Source of the DNA: Streptosporangiaceae bacterium
GTDB lineage: Bacteria; Actinomycetota; Actinomycetes; Streptosporangiales; Streptosporangiaceae
Assembly: GCA_019245115.1 (NCBI GenBank)
Contig: JAFARZ010000422.1
Location: 29,571 to 93,570, forward strand
DNA length: 64,000 nucleotides
Direction of reading: 5' to 3'
Under the pieces are notes generated by a model, which had not been told where the DNA came from, ran no database searches, and was given only the letters and a program-made list of their open reading frames with translations. The position numbers and the translations under genes were made by a program. Shown here one piece after another: positions 34,907-41,529 of this stretch (position 1 is its first letter; each line of letters opens with the position of its first letter).

Positions 34907-35884
34907 ATGACCTGGAAAGCCCCGGATATCGACCGGCCCGAAGGACCGCTGGCAGGCGCCGAGCGCCCGATGCTCCAGGCGGTGCTCGACTGGCATCGCG
35001 CCACTTTGCTGTGGAAGTGTGCCGGGCTGACCGGAGAGCAGCTCGCCGAGCAGGGGGTGCCCCCGTCCGGGCTGTCGCTCCTCGGCCTGATCCGGCATCT
35101 GACCAAGGTCGAGCGGACCTGGTTCCGGATCAGGTTCGCCGGGGAGCCGGTGGACGATCCCTTTGGCGGTGCCGAGGCGGAGTTCGAGAACATCGATCCG
35201 GCCCGGGCCGCGGCCGACTACGCCCGGCTGACCGAGGAGTTCAAGCTGGCCGACACGGCGGTGGCCAACGCATCGCTGGAGGACACCTTCGACTTCCGGG
35301 GGGAGCAGATGTCGCTGCGCCTGATCTACCTGCACATGATCGAGGAGTACGCCCGCCATATCGGCCACGCCGACCTGCTCCGCGAACAGATCGACGGCGC
35401 CATCGGCGAGTTACCACTGCGCGGCGATGGTGTTGTCTGGATTGGTGCCATGCGGCAGTGCGGTGTAAACACCGTTGTCGATCCGCCCGAACTGGAAGCC
35501 CTGGACGAGCAGGTGCTGGCCGCTCGGATCGACCGACTTCACCCCCGTGCATTCATCGAAGAGCAGGTTTCCCTGGTTCGCGCTGGAGTACCGCTCGATC
35601 TGCGACCGGAGCACGTTGACCGTCTGCCCGTTCGCAGCCGAGTATTCAGCGACCACCGCCGATACCGTGCCCTGGTTCCGGCCCTGGGAGGGTATATCCC
35701 GGCATTGCCCACCGAAGATATGACGGCCGTCCGCCGTGCGCTGCGCCGCCGGCTCAGGAATCGCCGGCTCAGGAATCGATGGCACCCGGGCCGGTATAGA
35801 TGGCGCGGGGGCGGATCGGGGCGGCGGTGTAGGCCTCCAGGGCATGCGCGATCCAGCCGGCGGTGCGGGCGATGGCGAAGATGA
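34907..35884 (+). CDS. DinB/DUF664 family protein with read-through extension
   Basis: Residues 1-168 form a DinB-like four-helix bundle of the mycothiol-dependent/DUF664 branch (LLGLIRHLTKVERTWF with a metal histidine, then YARHIGHADLLREQIDGAIGE). Family proteins normally end at that point (about 35411). Here the frame has no stop and continues 157 codons antisense to a gene remnant and to the end of the HTH-citrate synthase gene, giving an Arg-rich meaningless tail. ATG 34907 is preferred over GTG 34901. The native stop was probably lost when the convergent DNA was joined. Confidence 0.75.
   Translation: MTWKAPDIDRPEGPLAGAERPMLQAVLDWHRATLLWKCAGLTGEQLAEQGVPPSGLSLLGLIRHLTKVERTWFRIRFAGEPVDDPFGGAEAEFENIDPARAAADYARLTEEFKLADTAVANASLEDTFDFRGEQMSLRLIYLHMIEEYARHIGHADLLREQIDGAIGELPLRGDGVVWIGAMRQCGVNTVVDPPELEALDEQVLAARIDRLHPRAFIEEQVSLVRAGVPLDLRPEHVDRLPVRSRVFSDHRRYRALVPALGGYIPALPTEDMTAVRRALRRRLRNRRLRNRWHPGRYRWRGGGSGRRCRPPGHARSSRRCGRWRR
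35411..35845 (-). pseudogene. Remnant: C-terminal part of an unrecognised protein
   Basis: The minus-strand frame ends in TAA at 35413-35411. The part from about 35765 to 35411 looks like genuine protein (GTVSAVVAEYSAANGQTVNVL, NLLFDECTGVKSVDPSGQHLLVQGFQFGRI). It weakly resembles the last blades of actinobacterial WD40-like secreted or membrane proteins. Upstream the frame runs into the end of the citrate synthase gene with Pro-rich meaningless sequence, so the N-terminal part of the gene is missing. ATG 35845 is the only nearby start in frame. Confidence 0.5.
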
Positions 35885-36986
35885 CCTCCCCGGCGCCGCG
35901 GGCCATGCCCGCGACGCGCACCAGGGTGGCGAGGGCGATGTCGATGTTGGGTTCGGGTAGTGACTTCTGCCTGACCTCGGCGAGCAGCGCATCGGTGATG
36001 GCGAGCTGTGTGGACTTCGGGGCCGCGCGCCGGATCAGGCCGAGCAGGGCGACGGCGCGCGGATCGCCGCTGGAGTAGACGAGGTGGCCGAACCCGGGGA
36101 TCTTCTCCCCCCGCCGGCGCAGTTCCGCCACCACCCGGGGTACGTCCGCCGGGCCACGCGCCGCGGCCAGCAGCGTCTCCGCGCCGAGTGAGGACCCGCC
36201 GTGCAGCGCGCCGCTGATCGCGCCGAGCCCGGTCGCCACCACCGCGTACGGGTCCGCTCGCACCGACGCGGCCGCTCGCACAGCCAGCGTGGACGCCGCG
36301 AGTTCATGATCGGCCAGCAGCACCAGCGCCGCCGACAGCGCCCGCAGCAGCCCCGGGCTCGGCCGCCGATCGCACAACCGGCTCCAGAGTCCGACGGCGA
36401 CCGGGCTCGGGCCCTCGTCAGATGCCGGACTGGGGGCGGGAAGGCAGTGGACCATGGCGGCGATGATGGCGCGGCCGGCCGCGATCACGGCGGCGGGATC
36501 GAGTTCCGGGCGCAGCGGATCGGTGGCCGCGACGGCCGGGACGATCACCTGGAGGCGCTCCAGCGGAAGCGTGCCCGGCGGAAGCGCGGCCTGCGTGGCG
36601 CGGCCCACGCGCAGCGCCGCGTCGGTGCCGCGCCAGGGGGCAGGCGGCGCGCCAGGGGGCGGCAGCGCCCCGGCCCACAGGAGTTCGGCGACATCCTCGA
36701 AGCAGCGGGTCGTGGCCAGGTCGATGACGTCGCGGCCGCGATAGCGCAACCGGTCACCGGCGATCTCGGTGATCTGCGATTCGATGATGATGTCGGTGAC
36801 GCCGGCCGGGCGGCGCGGTCTGCCGCGCCGGGCGAGTTCCTCCACCTCCCGGGGATCGAACAGGCTGGCCCGGCCGTCGGAGGCGCGGCCACGGGACAGC
36901 ACGCCACGGCTGACGTACGCGTAGAGCGTGGCTTGTTTGACACCCAGCCTGCTGGCGGCCTGCGCCGCGGTCATCTCGTAAGCCAT
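35769..36986 (-). CDS. HTH-citrate synthase fusion, catalytic residues intact
   Basis: 405-aa fusion. Residues 1-55 are a MerR/excisionase-like helix-turn-helix (MTAAQAASRLGVKQATLYAYVSRG, then DPREVEELARR). The rest is a citrate synthase fold. The catalytic triad equivalents are present: His in GALHGGSS, His in IPGFGHLVYSSGDPRA and Asp in PNIDIAL. It could make citrate or methylcitrate and bind DNA. It is divergent from the homocitrate-synthase-like gene, with a candidate operator between them, and has a dead paralogue at 42581-43852. Confidence 0.87.
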   Translation of the reverse strand: MAYEMTAAQAASRLGVKQATLYAYVSRGVLSRGRASDGRASLFDPREVEELARRGRPRRPAGVTDIIIESQITEIAGDRLRYRGRDVIDLATTRCFEDVAELLWAGALPPPGAPPAPWRGTDAALRVGRATQAALPPGTLPLERLQVIVPAVAATDPLRPELDPAAVIAAGRAIIAAMVHCLPAPSPASDEGPSPVAVGLWSRLCDRRPSPGLLRALSAALVLLADHELAASTLAVRAAASVRADPYAVVATGLGAISGALHGGSSLGAETLLAAARGPADVPRVVAELRRRGEKIPGFGHLVYSSGDPRAVALLGLIRRAAPKSTQLAITDALLAEVRQKSLPEPNIDIALATLVRVAGMARGAGEVIFAIARTAGWIAHALEAYTAAPIRPRAIYTGPGAIDS

Positions 36987-37003
36987 CGGGCTCCCAGAGG
37001 TGG

Positions 37004-37023
37004 TACCACAGTACGTTCGTTCG
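37004..37023 (+). promoter_or_regulatory. Shared operator-like motif between divergent citrate-type synthase genes
   Basis: taccacagtacgttcgttcg differs by only a few bases from the sites at 27623 and 61446. It sits in the 93-bp divergent gap, 18 bp from the HTH-citrate synthase start. A TTTAAT box (37033-37038) follows on the side of the homocitrate-synthase-like gene. A role as operator, perhaps for the HTH-citrate synthase itself, is inference. Confidence 0.5.
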
Positions 37024-37079
37024 GATGTTGATTTTAATCAATGTTGACTCAAGTTGAGAGGGCTCGTCAACCTATATGC

Positions 37080-38846
37080 ATGCCAACGATTCACTTTCTC
37101 GACGTGACCAACCGCGATGGAGTGCAGACGGCCCGGACCGGGTTGTCCAAGTTCGGCAAGGTCATGGTCAACTTTTACCTGGGGCGGCTGGGCGTGGCCC
37201 AGTCCGAGATCGGGTTCCCGTTCCTGTTCCACGAGGTGCCGTACGTGCGAACGTGTGTGGCGCTGGCGGAGGCAGGGGCGTTCGGCGACCTGCGGCTGTC
37301 CGGCTGGTGCCGGGCGGTGGCCGCGGATGTGGAATCGGCTGCGGGGGTCGTGTCGGAGACACGCAATGGAGCACTGGGCCTGTCGCATTACAACCTGTCG
37401 ATCTCCACATCGGACCAGATGATCGCGCACAAGTTCCGCGGCAAGCTGGACCGGGCGGCGATCATCGAGGAGATGACGGCGGCGGTCGCGGCGGCCCGGG
37501 CCAGCGGCGCCAAGACCATCGGCGTGAACGCGGAGGACGGATCACGGACCGACGACGGATACCTGCTGGAGTTCGCGCTGGCCGCGCGCGACGCGGGCGC
37601 GGCGCGGATCCGGTACTGCGACACGACCGGCGGCGACTCCTCCGGGCGGATCCGGGAGCGGTTCGCGAAACTGGCTTCGGCCACGGGAATCCCGATAGAA
37701 ACCCATTGCCATAACGACTTGGGCTGCGCGGTCGCGAACTCGGTCTCCGGCGCGCTCGGCGACCTGGACGCGGGGCAGGACGCCTGGGTGAACACTTGTA
37801 TCAATGGAATCGGCGAGCGGGCTGGAAATGCGGACCTACTTTCGTGTATTCTGGCCTTCTCTTACGGGTTCGGGATCGCTGATGTTCTGAGAGCACAGGA
37901 GGTGACGATCGGCGATCCGCTGGACCTGTCCTGGGCGCGGCGGTTCGGGCTGTGGGCGGCGTACGCGTTCGGGCAGCCGCTGCCGCCTGGCTGGCCGGGA
38001 GTCGGACGGAACGCGTTCGCGCACGAGTCAGGTATCCACGCCGACGGGGCTCTGAAAGACCGGGGCAACTACGAGCTGTACGACGACGCGGTGCTGGGGC
38101 CGTTCCCGCACGATTGGTACGCGCGCGAAGGACGGGTGGTGCTGACCGGCGAGTACGGCGGCAAGGCCGGCTTCCGGCACGTGCTTGACGGGCTCGGCGT
38201 GTCCGTCGACCCGGGCGACGAGGACCTGGTGTTCTCGCTGGTTCAGCTGTGCGCGTCGGCCACCGGCAAGCCGCTCACCGACGACGAGCTGCGGCTCATC
38301 GCCGGGTATCCGCACGAGCTGGCGCTGCTATATCCGGGCTTGCTGTCGTTACAGGGCGGTGAGGATGAGCGGGCCGTCGGGGGTGACGGCCACGGTGTGC
38401 TCCACGTGGGCCGCCCGGCTGCCGTCGGCCGAGCGGATCGTCCAGCCGTCGTCATCGATCACGTAGCCGTCCTTGCCGCCAGCCATGAACCAGGGCTCGA
38501 TGGCGATGACGATTCCCGGGCGGAGGCGCAGGCCGCGGCCTGCTCTGCCTTCGTTCGGGACGGAGGGATCTTCGTGCATGGTGTGGCCGACGCCGTGGCC
38601 GCCGAAGTCGGTGTTGATACCGTAGCCGCCCGCGCGGCCGACCCGGCCGATGGCAGCGGAGATGTCGCCGATCTTGTTTCCCGGCACGGCCTGGCTTATG
38701 CCCGCAGCGAGGGCGGAACGGGCGGTTTCGATCAGGCGGGTGTCCTCCTCGGCCGGGGTGCCGACGGTGAAGGAGATGGCGGCGTCACCGGTCCAGCCGT
38801 CCAGCGTCGCGCCGAAATCGATGCTGAGCAGGTCGCCGTCCGCTAG
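37080..38846 (+). CDS. Homocitrate/isopropylmalate synthase-like enzyme with read-through extension
   Basis: DRE-TIM metallolyase-type condensing enzyme. TNRDGVQ near the N-terminus supplies a metal Asp and catalytic Arg, THCHNDLGCAVANS carries the two metal histidines, and NTCINGIGERAGNADL is the conserved loop of homocitrate and isopropylmalate synthases. HESGIHADG completes the active site. Family similarity ends near YPGLLS (about 38345). The frame then continues about 165 codons antisense to the methionine aminopeptidase gene without stopping, so its own stop appears lost. ATG 37080 starts directly at the first strand; 37041 is an alternative. The divergent HTH-citrate synthase suggests joint regulation. 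Confidence 0.82.
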   Translation: MPTIHFLDVTNRDGVQTARTGLSKFGKVMVNFYLGRLGVAQSEIGFPFLFHEVPYVRTCVALAEAGAFGDLRLSGWCRAVAADVESAAGVVSETRNGALGLSHYNLSISTSDQMIAHKFRGKLDRAAIIEEMTAAVAAARASGAKTIGVNAEDGSRTDDGYLLEFALAARDAGAARIRYCDTTGGDSSGRIRERFAKLASATGIPIETHCHNDLGCAVANSVSGALGDLDAGQDAWVNTCINGIGERAGNADLLSCILAFSYGFGIADVLRAQEVTIGDPLDLSWARRFGLWAAYAFGQPLPPGWPGVGRNAFAHESGIHADGALKDRGNYELYDDAVLGPFPHDWYAREGRVVLTGEYGGKAGFRHVLDGLGVSVDPGDEDLVFSLVQLCASATGKPLTDDELRLIAGYPHELALLYPGLLSLQGGEDERAVGGDGHGVLHVGRPAAVGRADRPAVVIDHVAVLAASHEPGLDGDDDSRAEAQAAACSAFVRDGGIFVHGVADAVAAEVGVDTVAARAADPADGSGDVADLVSRHGLAYARSEGGTGGFDQAGVLLGRGADGEGDGGVTGPAVQRRAEIDAEQVAVR

Positions 38847-39116
38847 GCGGCGCGAATCGGGGATTCCGTGCAGCGCGTGGTCGTTCAGCGACGCGCAGAT
38901 GACGGCCGGGAACGCGATCGGGGCGAAGGCGGGCTTATAACCCAGGAATGGAGACGTGGCGCCGGCCTGCTTGAGCACGTCACGCGCCACCTCGTCAAGC
39001 TCCTCGAGCGTGATGCCGGTCGCGGCGTGAGCTCGCACCTGCGCCAGCGCCGTTGCCACCACCCGGCCGGCGGCGCGCATAGCCTCGATTTCGCCCGGCG
39101 TCTTGATCTCGACCAT
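38349..39116 (-). CDS. map: Methionine aminopeptidase type I
   Basis: 255-aa metalloprotease removing N-terminal Met. All five metal ligands are in place: Asp in LLSIDFGA, Asp in GWTGDAAISF, His in GHGVGHTMHE, Glu in AIEPWF and Glu in HVEHTVAVT. ATG 39116 has a strong aggagggg site. Actinomycetes often have several map genes; this one is away from the ribosomal-protein region, so it is likely an accessory copy. Confidence 0.93.
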   Translation of the reverse strand: MVEIKTPGEIEAMRAAGRVVATALAQVRAHAATGITLEELDEVARDVLKQAGATSPFLGYKPAFAPIAFPAVICASLNDHALHGIPDSRRLADGDLLSIDFGATLDGWTGDAAISFTVGTPAEEDTRLIETARSALAAGISQAVPGNKIGDISAAIGRVGRAGGYGINTDFGGHGVGHTMHEDPSVPNEGRAGRGLRLRPGIVIAIEPWFMAGGKDGYVIDDDGWTIRSADGSRAAHVEHTVAVTPDGPLILTAL

Positions 39117-39145
39117 GTCCCCTCCTGCGCCCTCGCGTTGTTGCC

Positions 39146-39173
39146 GTGATAACTATACCGGTATTATTATCAC
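39146..39173. promoter_or_regulatory. 28-bp operator dyad before the XRE regulator
   Basis: A perfectly centred inverted repeat with arms gtgataactatacc and ggtattattatcac; 12 of 14 positions pair. It lies between the divergent map and XRE genes and ends 3 bp before the XRE start. This is the expected place for autoregulation, and it could also affect map. Confidence 0.65.
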
Positions 39174-39176
39174 GCC

Positions 39177-39437
39177 ATGGTCCGGACTCCGTTGAGCCCT
39201 GAGGAGCGGCTGCGCGGTGAGCGACTGGGCATGCTGCTGCGCCAGGCACGGGGTCGGCGGAGCATGACCGAGATCGCGGCGCTGTCCGGCGTGCCCGTCG
39301 AGACGCTGCGCAAGATCGAGACCGGCCGGATTCCGACACCGGCATTCTTTACCATCGTGTCGCTGGCGGGTGTTCTCGGGCTGCCGCTGGAGCAGATCGC
39401 TGATCGCTGCGCGGATTCCGTCCCGGCCGATCCATGA
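39177..39437 (+). CDS. XRE-family helix-turn-helix regulator
   Basis: 86-aa DNA-binding protein consisting almost entirely of one XRE helix-turn-helix (LRQARGRRSMTEIAALSGVPVETLRKIETGRIPTPAFFTIVSLAGVLG). The start lies 3 bp after the operator dyad, with no Shine-Dalgarno sequence, so the mRNA may be leaderless. The TGA overlaps the ATG of the following small frame (ATGA), leading on to dppA. Confidence 0.85.
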   Translation: MVRTPLSPEERLRGERLGMLLRQARGRRSMTEIAALSGVPVETLRKIETGRIPTPAFFTIVSLAGVLGLPLEQIADRCADSVPADP

Positions 39438-39640
39438 GCCGACCTGCGGGACGGTTTCGCGGGCCGGTTCGCGGGCCGCCTCATGGGCCGGTTCGCGGGC
39501 CGGTTCATGGGAGGCCCCGGCCGGGCCCCCCTCGGCCCCGGCCGGGGGCGTCTCGTCCCACCAGCCACGCTAACTACCTGAAGTACGTATGTCCAGGTCA
39601 GAAGCCCAGATTTGAGGGACTGCGGAGAACGAGCACGTGA
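39434..39640 (+). CDS. Possible 68-aa Arg/Pro/Gly-rich protein linking XRE and dppA
   Basis: Begins with an ATGA overlap to the XRE stop and ends with a GTGA overlap to the dppA start, so it is placed like a coupled operon member. The first half is low complexity (four 12-bp gggccggttcgc-type units at 39461-39508, read as GPVR/GPPH-like repeats). The second half, NYLKYVCPGQKPRFEGLRRTST, looks more normal. No family is recognised; it may equally be non-coding filler that happens to stay open. Confidence 0.35.
   Translation: MSRPAGRFRGPVRGPPHGPVRGPVHGRPRPGPPRPRPGASRPTSHANYLKYVCPGQKPRFEGLRRTST
39461..39508. repeat. Four tandem 12-bp units
   Basis: gggccggttcgc, gggccgcctcat, gggccggttcgc and gggccggttcat follow head to tail between the XRE and dppA genes. 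The 12-bp period keeps any frame. Confidence 0.8.
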
Positions 39641-40554
39641 AGGTCTTCATCTCCTTTGACATGGAGGGCGTGGCCGGGATTGTCGACTGGTCGCAATGCC
39701 GGGCCCCCGGACAGCCGTACGAGGAGGGGCGGCGCTTGCTGCTTGGCGAGGTGAACGCGGCCATCGACGGCGCGATCGCCGGCGGAGCCACCGAGATCGT
39801 ATGCAACGACTCACACGGGACGATGTACAACCTCGACCCGGCCGCGCTGCACGGGCAGGCCACGTACGTGGCTGGGCGGCACAAGCCGATGTACATGATG
39901 CAGGGGATGGAGACCGGCGCGGACGCCGCGGCCGGAGGCCCAGGCCAATTCAGCACCGCGGCCGGAGGCCCAGGCCAATTCAGCACCGCGGCCGGAGGCC
40001 CAGGCCAATTCAGCACCGTGTTCATGGTGGGTTATCACGGTTCCATCTCCGGCGAAAGCGCGGTCCTGTCCCACACCTACAATCCCCAGGTGATCTCGCA
40101 CGTCGAGATGAACGGCTGCCGGGTCGGCGAGAGCGGGATCAACGCCCTCGTCGCGCTGGGGCTAGGCGTCCCGGTAGCGCTGATCACCGGCGACCGGCAG
40201 ACGATCGCCGAGGCCGATCCGTTTCTTCCGGACGCCGAGCGCGTCGTGGTGAAGGAATCCTTCACCCGGTTCGGCGCGGTCAACCTGCACCCGGACGTGT
40301 CGCGCGCGATGATCACGGAAGGTGCGACGCGCGCCATGAAGCGGCTCACGACCATGAAACCGCCCGCGATCCAGTTGCCGGCCGTGCTCGACGTGCACAT
40401 GCAGACCGCCGACATGGCCGAGGTCGCTTCCTGGGTGCGCGGCGTGGCGCGCAGCGGTTTGCGGAGCGTGCGGATCGAAGGCGAGGATCCGCTGGCGCTG
40501 TTCCGCTCCTTCGTTGCCGTCACATACATCACACGAGTCTCAGAGGGCCGGTAA
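39637..40554 (+). CDS. dppA: D-aminopeptidase DppA-like (M55) with repeat expansion
   Basis: 305-aa zinc peptidase; family members release D-amino acids from peptides. The N-terminal SFDMEGVAGI carries the metal-binding Asp and Glu, CNDSHGTMYN is the second site, and FMVGYHG with SHTYNP forms the third block. GTG 39637 has ggaga upstream. Between GMETGAD and VFMVGYHG the protein contains three tandem 10-residue units (AAAGGPGQFS then twice TAAGGPGQFS) from the 30-bp dispersed repeat, a place where the family normally has a short loop. A palindromic element starts 4 bp after the stop. Confidence 0.87.
   Translation: MKVFISFDMEGVAGIVDWSQCRAPGQPYEEGRRLLLGEVNAAIDGAIAGGATEIVCNDSHGTMYNLDPAALHGQATYVAGRHKPMYMMQGMETGADAAAGGPGQFSTAAGGPGQFSTAAGGPGQFSTVFMVGYHGSISGESAVLSHTYNPQVISHVEMNGCRVGESGINALVALGLGVPVALITGDRQTIAEADPFLPDAERVVVKESFTRFGAVNLHPDVSRAMITEGATRAMKRLTTMKPPAIQLPAVLDVHMQTADMAEVASWVRGVARSGLRSVRIEGEDPLALFRSFVAVTYITRVSEGR
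39925..40014 (+). repeat. Triplicated 30-bp coding repeat, copy 3
   Basis: Three exact tandem units of 30 bp (39925-39954, 39955-39984, 39985-40014) differing only in the first codon. The first is identical to the single unit in the ligase gene at 1100-1129. All are in frame within dppA. Confidence 0.95.
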
Positions 40555-40557
40555 AAA

Positions 40558-40670
40558 TGCGGAAGAAAAGAGCCTCCCGGAAGATAGGGCGCCGGTTTCC
40601 GGCGCCTTTTCCTCCAGAGGGCTCCTAATTTCCGCAAGTGGCTGGCCCATGTGCCCGCTATGCGGCGATA
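40558..40670. repeat. Nested palindromic element, copy B
   Basis: Starts with tgcggaagaaaagagcc and ends the palindromic part with gggctcctaatttccgca. The inner hairpin ggcgccgg-ttt-ccggcgcc lies at 40588-40606 and is followed by tttt. The tail from ggcccatgtgcc (40643) matches copy A. It lies just after dppA and faces the VOC gene, so it can serve as a terminator for both. Confidence 0.8.
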
Positions 40671-40983
40671 CGCGCCAATTCCCAAGGCCGACGCGGCACT
40701 TTATCGAAAACGACGTAACCGACATACCGCATATGTACGCTATTGCGGAACGCTTACATCGACAGGGCAAGCGGCCACGAGGTTTCGATCCAATCTCGCT
40801 TGCCCAATGACTCCCACACAAATCCTGAAATGTCGGATTGTGGGCATGGCCGGGGGCGACGAGAGTGCCGGGGCAGGATCCGGCGGGGTGTGGGGCATGC
40901 GGAAGCGCCGGACCGGACGCGGAGACGAGACGGACGCGGAGACGAGACGGGACGGGACGGGAGGGGAGACGGGGCGGGAGGGA
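40671..40983. other. Non-coding gap with purine-rich simple repeat
   Basis: No gene is recognised between copy B of the palindromic element and the VOC gene. The last 70 bp (40915-40983) is a purine-rich, strand-asymmetric tract built from two copies of gacgcggagacgagacgg followed by gacgg/gacggg units. Confidence 0.6.
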
Positions 40984-41493
40984 TTAGGTGGCGGAGCCGG
41001 AGGCGGCGCCGGTCAGGCGGTCGCTGCCCCAGCGGGTCAGGGCCGCGTCCAGGTCGAGCGCTACGGTCATGTTGCCCTTGGCCAGTTCGGCGTCCCAGTC
41101 TTCGACGGGGACCCGCCACATGACCTCGAACTCGATCCCGGACGGGTCCTTGGCGTACAGCGACTTCGACACCCGGTGATCGCTCTCCCCGACCAGGGCG
41201 CCGACCTCGACGAGCTTCTCGCGCACCGACACCAGCTCGGCCAGCGACCCGACCTCCCATGCCAGGTGGTAGAGGCCCACCTCGGGCACTTCGGGCGCCC
41301 GGCCGGCGCCGAGCTCGAACAGGCCGAGGTCGTGGTCGTTCGACGATCCCGCCGCGCGCAGGAACGCCGCCCGGCCGGGAATCCGCATGCGGACTTCGAA
41401 ACCCAGCGCACGCGTGTAGAAGTCGACCTCGCGGTCCAGGCCGTTCACGTACAGGACGGCGTGATTCAGGCGGCGGACGGACACAATCGGCAC
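40984..41493 (-). CDS. VOC-superfamily (glyoxalase/extradiol dioxygenase-like) protein
   Basis: 169-aa protein of two beta-alpha-beta-beta-beta units. Candidate metal ligands are His in RRLNHAVLYV, His in GLYHLAWEV and Glu in SGIEFEVMW, with the typical SLYAKDPSG stretch before the last. This resembles the catechol-2,3-dioxygenase-like branch, but reaction and substrate are not determined. It is divergent from the lipoprotein gene. Confidence 0.85.
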   Translation of the reverse strand: MPIVSVRRLNHAVLYVNGLDREVDFYTRALGFEVRMRIPGRAAFLRAAGSSNDHDLGLFELGAGRAPEVPEVGLYHLAWEVGSLAELVSVREKLVEVGALVGESDHRVSKSLYAKDPSGIEFEVMWRVPVEDWDAELAKGNMTVALDLDAALTRWGSDRLTGAASGSAT

Positions 41494-41529
41494 CCTCTCT
41501 CGGTGTAACTCCTGTAGCTTTCAATCATT

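Noticed and set aside
39925..40014. Possible CRISPR-like array of 30-bp repeats
   Set aside because: Units are directly adjacent without spacers and are translated in frame in dppA.
40651..41508. 285-codon plus-strand frame in the dppA-VOC gap
   Set aside because: Composed of palindromic-element and simple-repeat DNA followed by antisense of the VOC gene.
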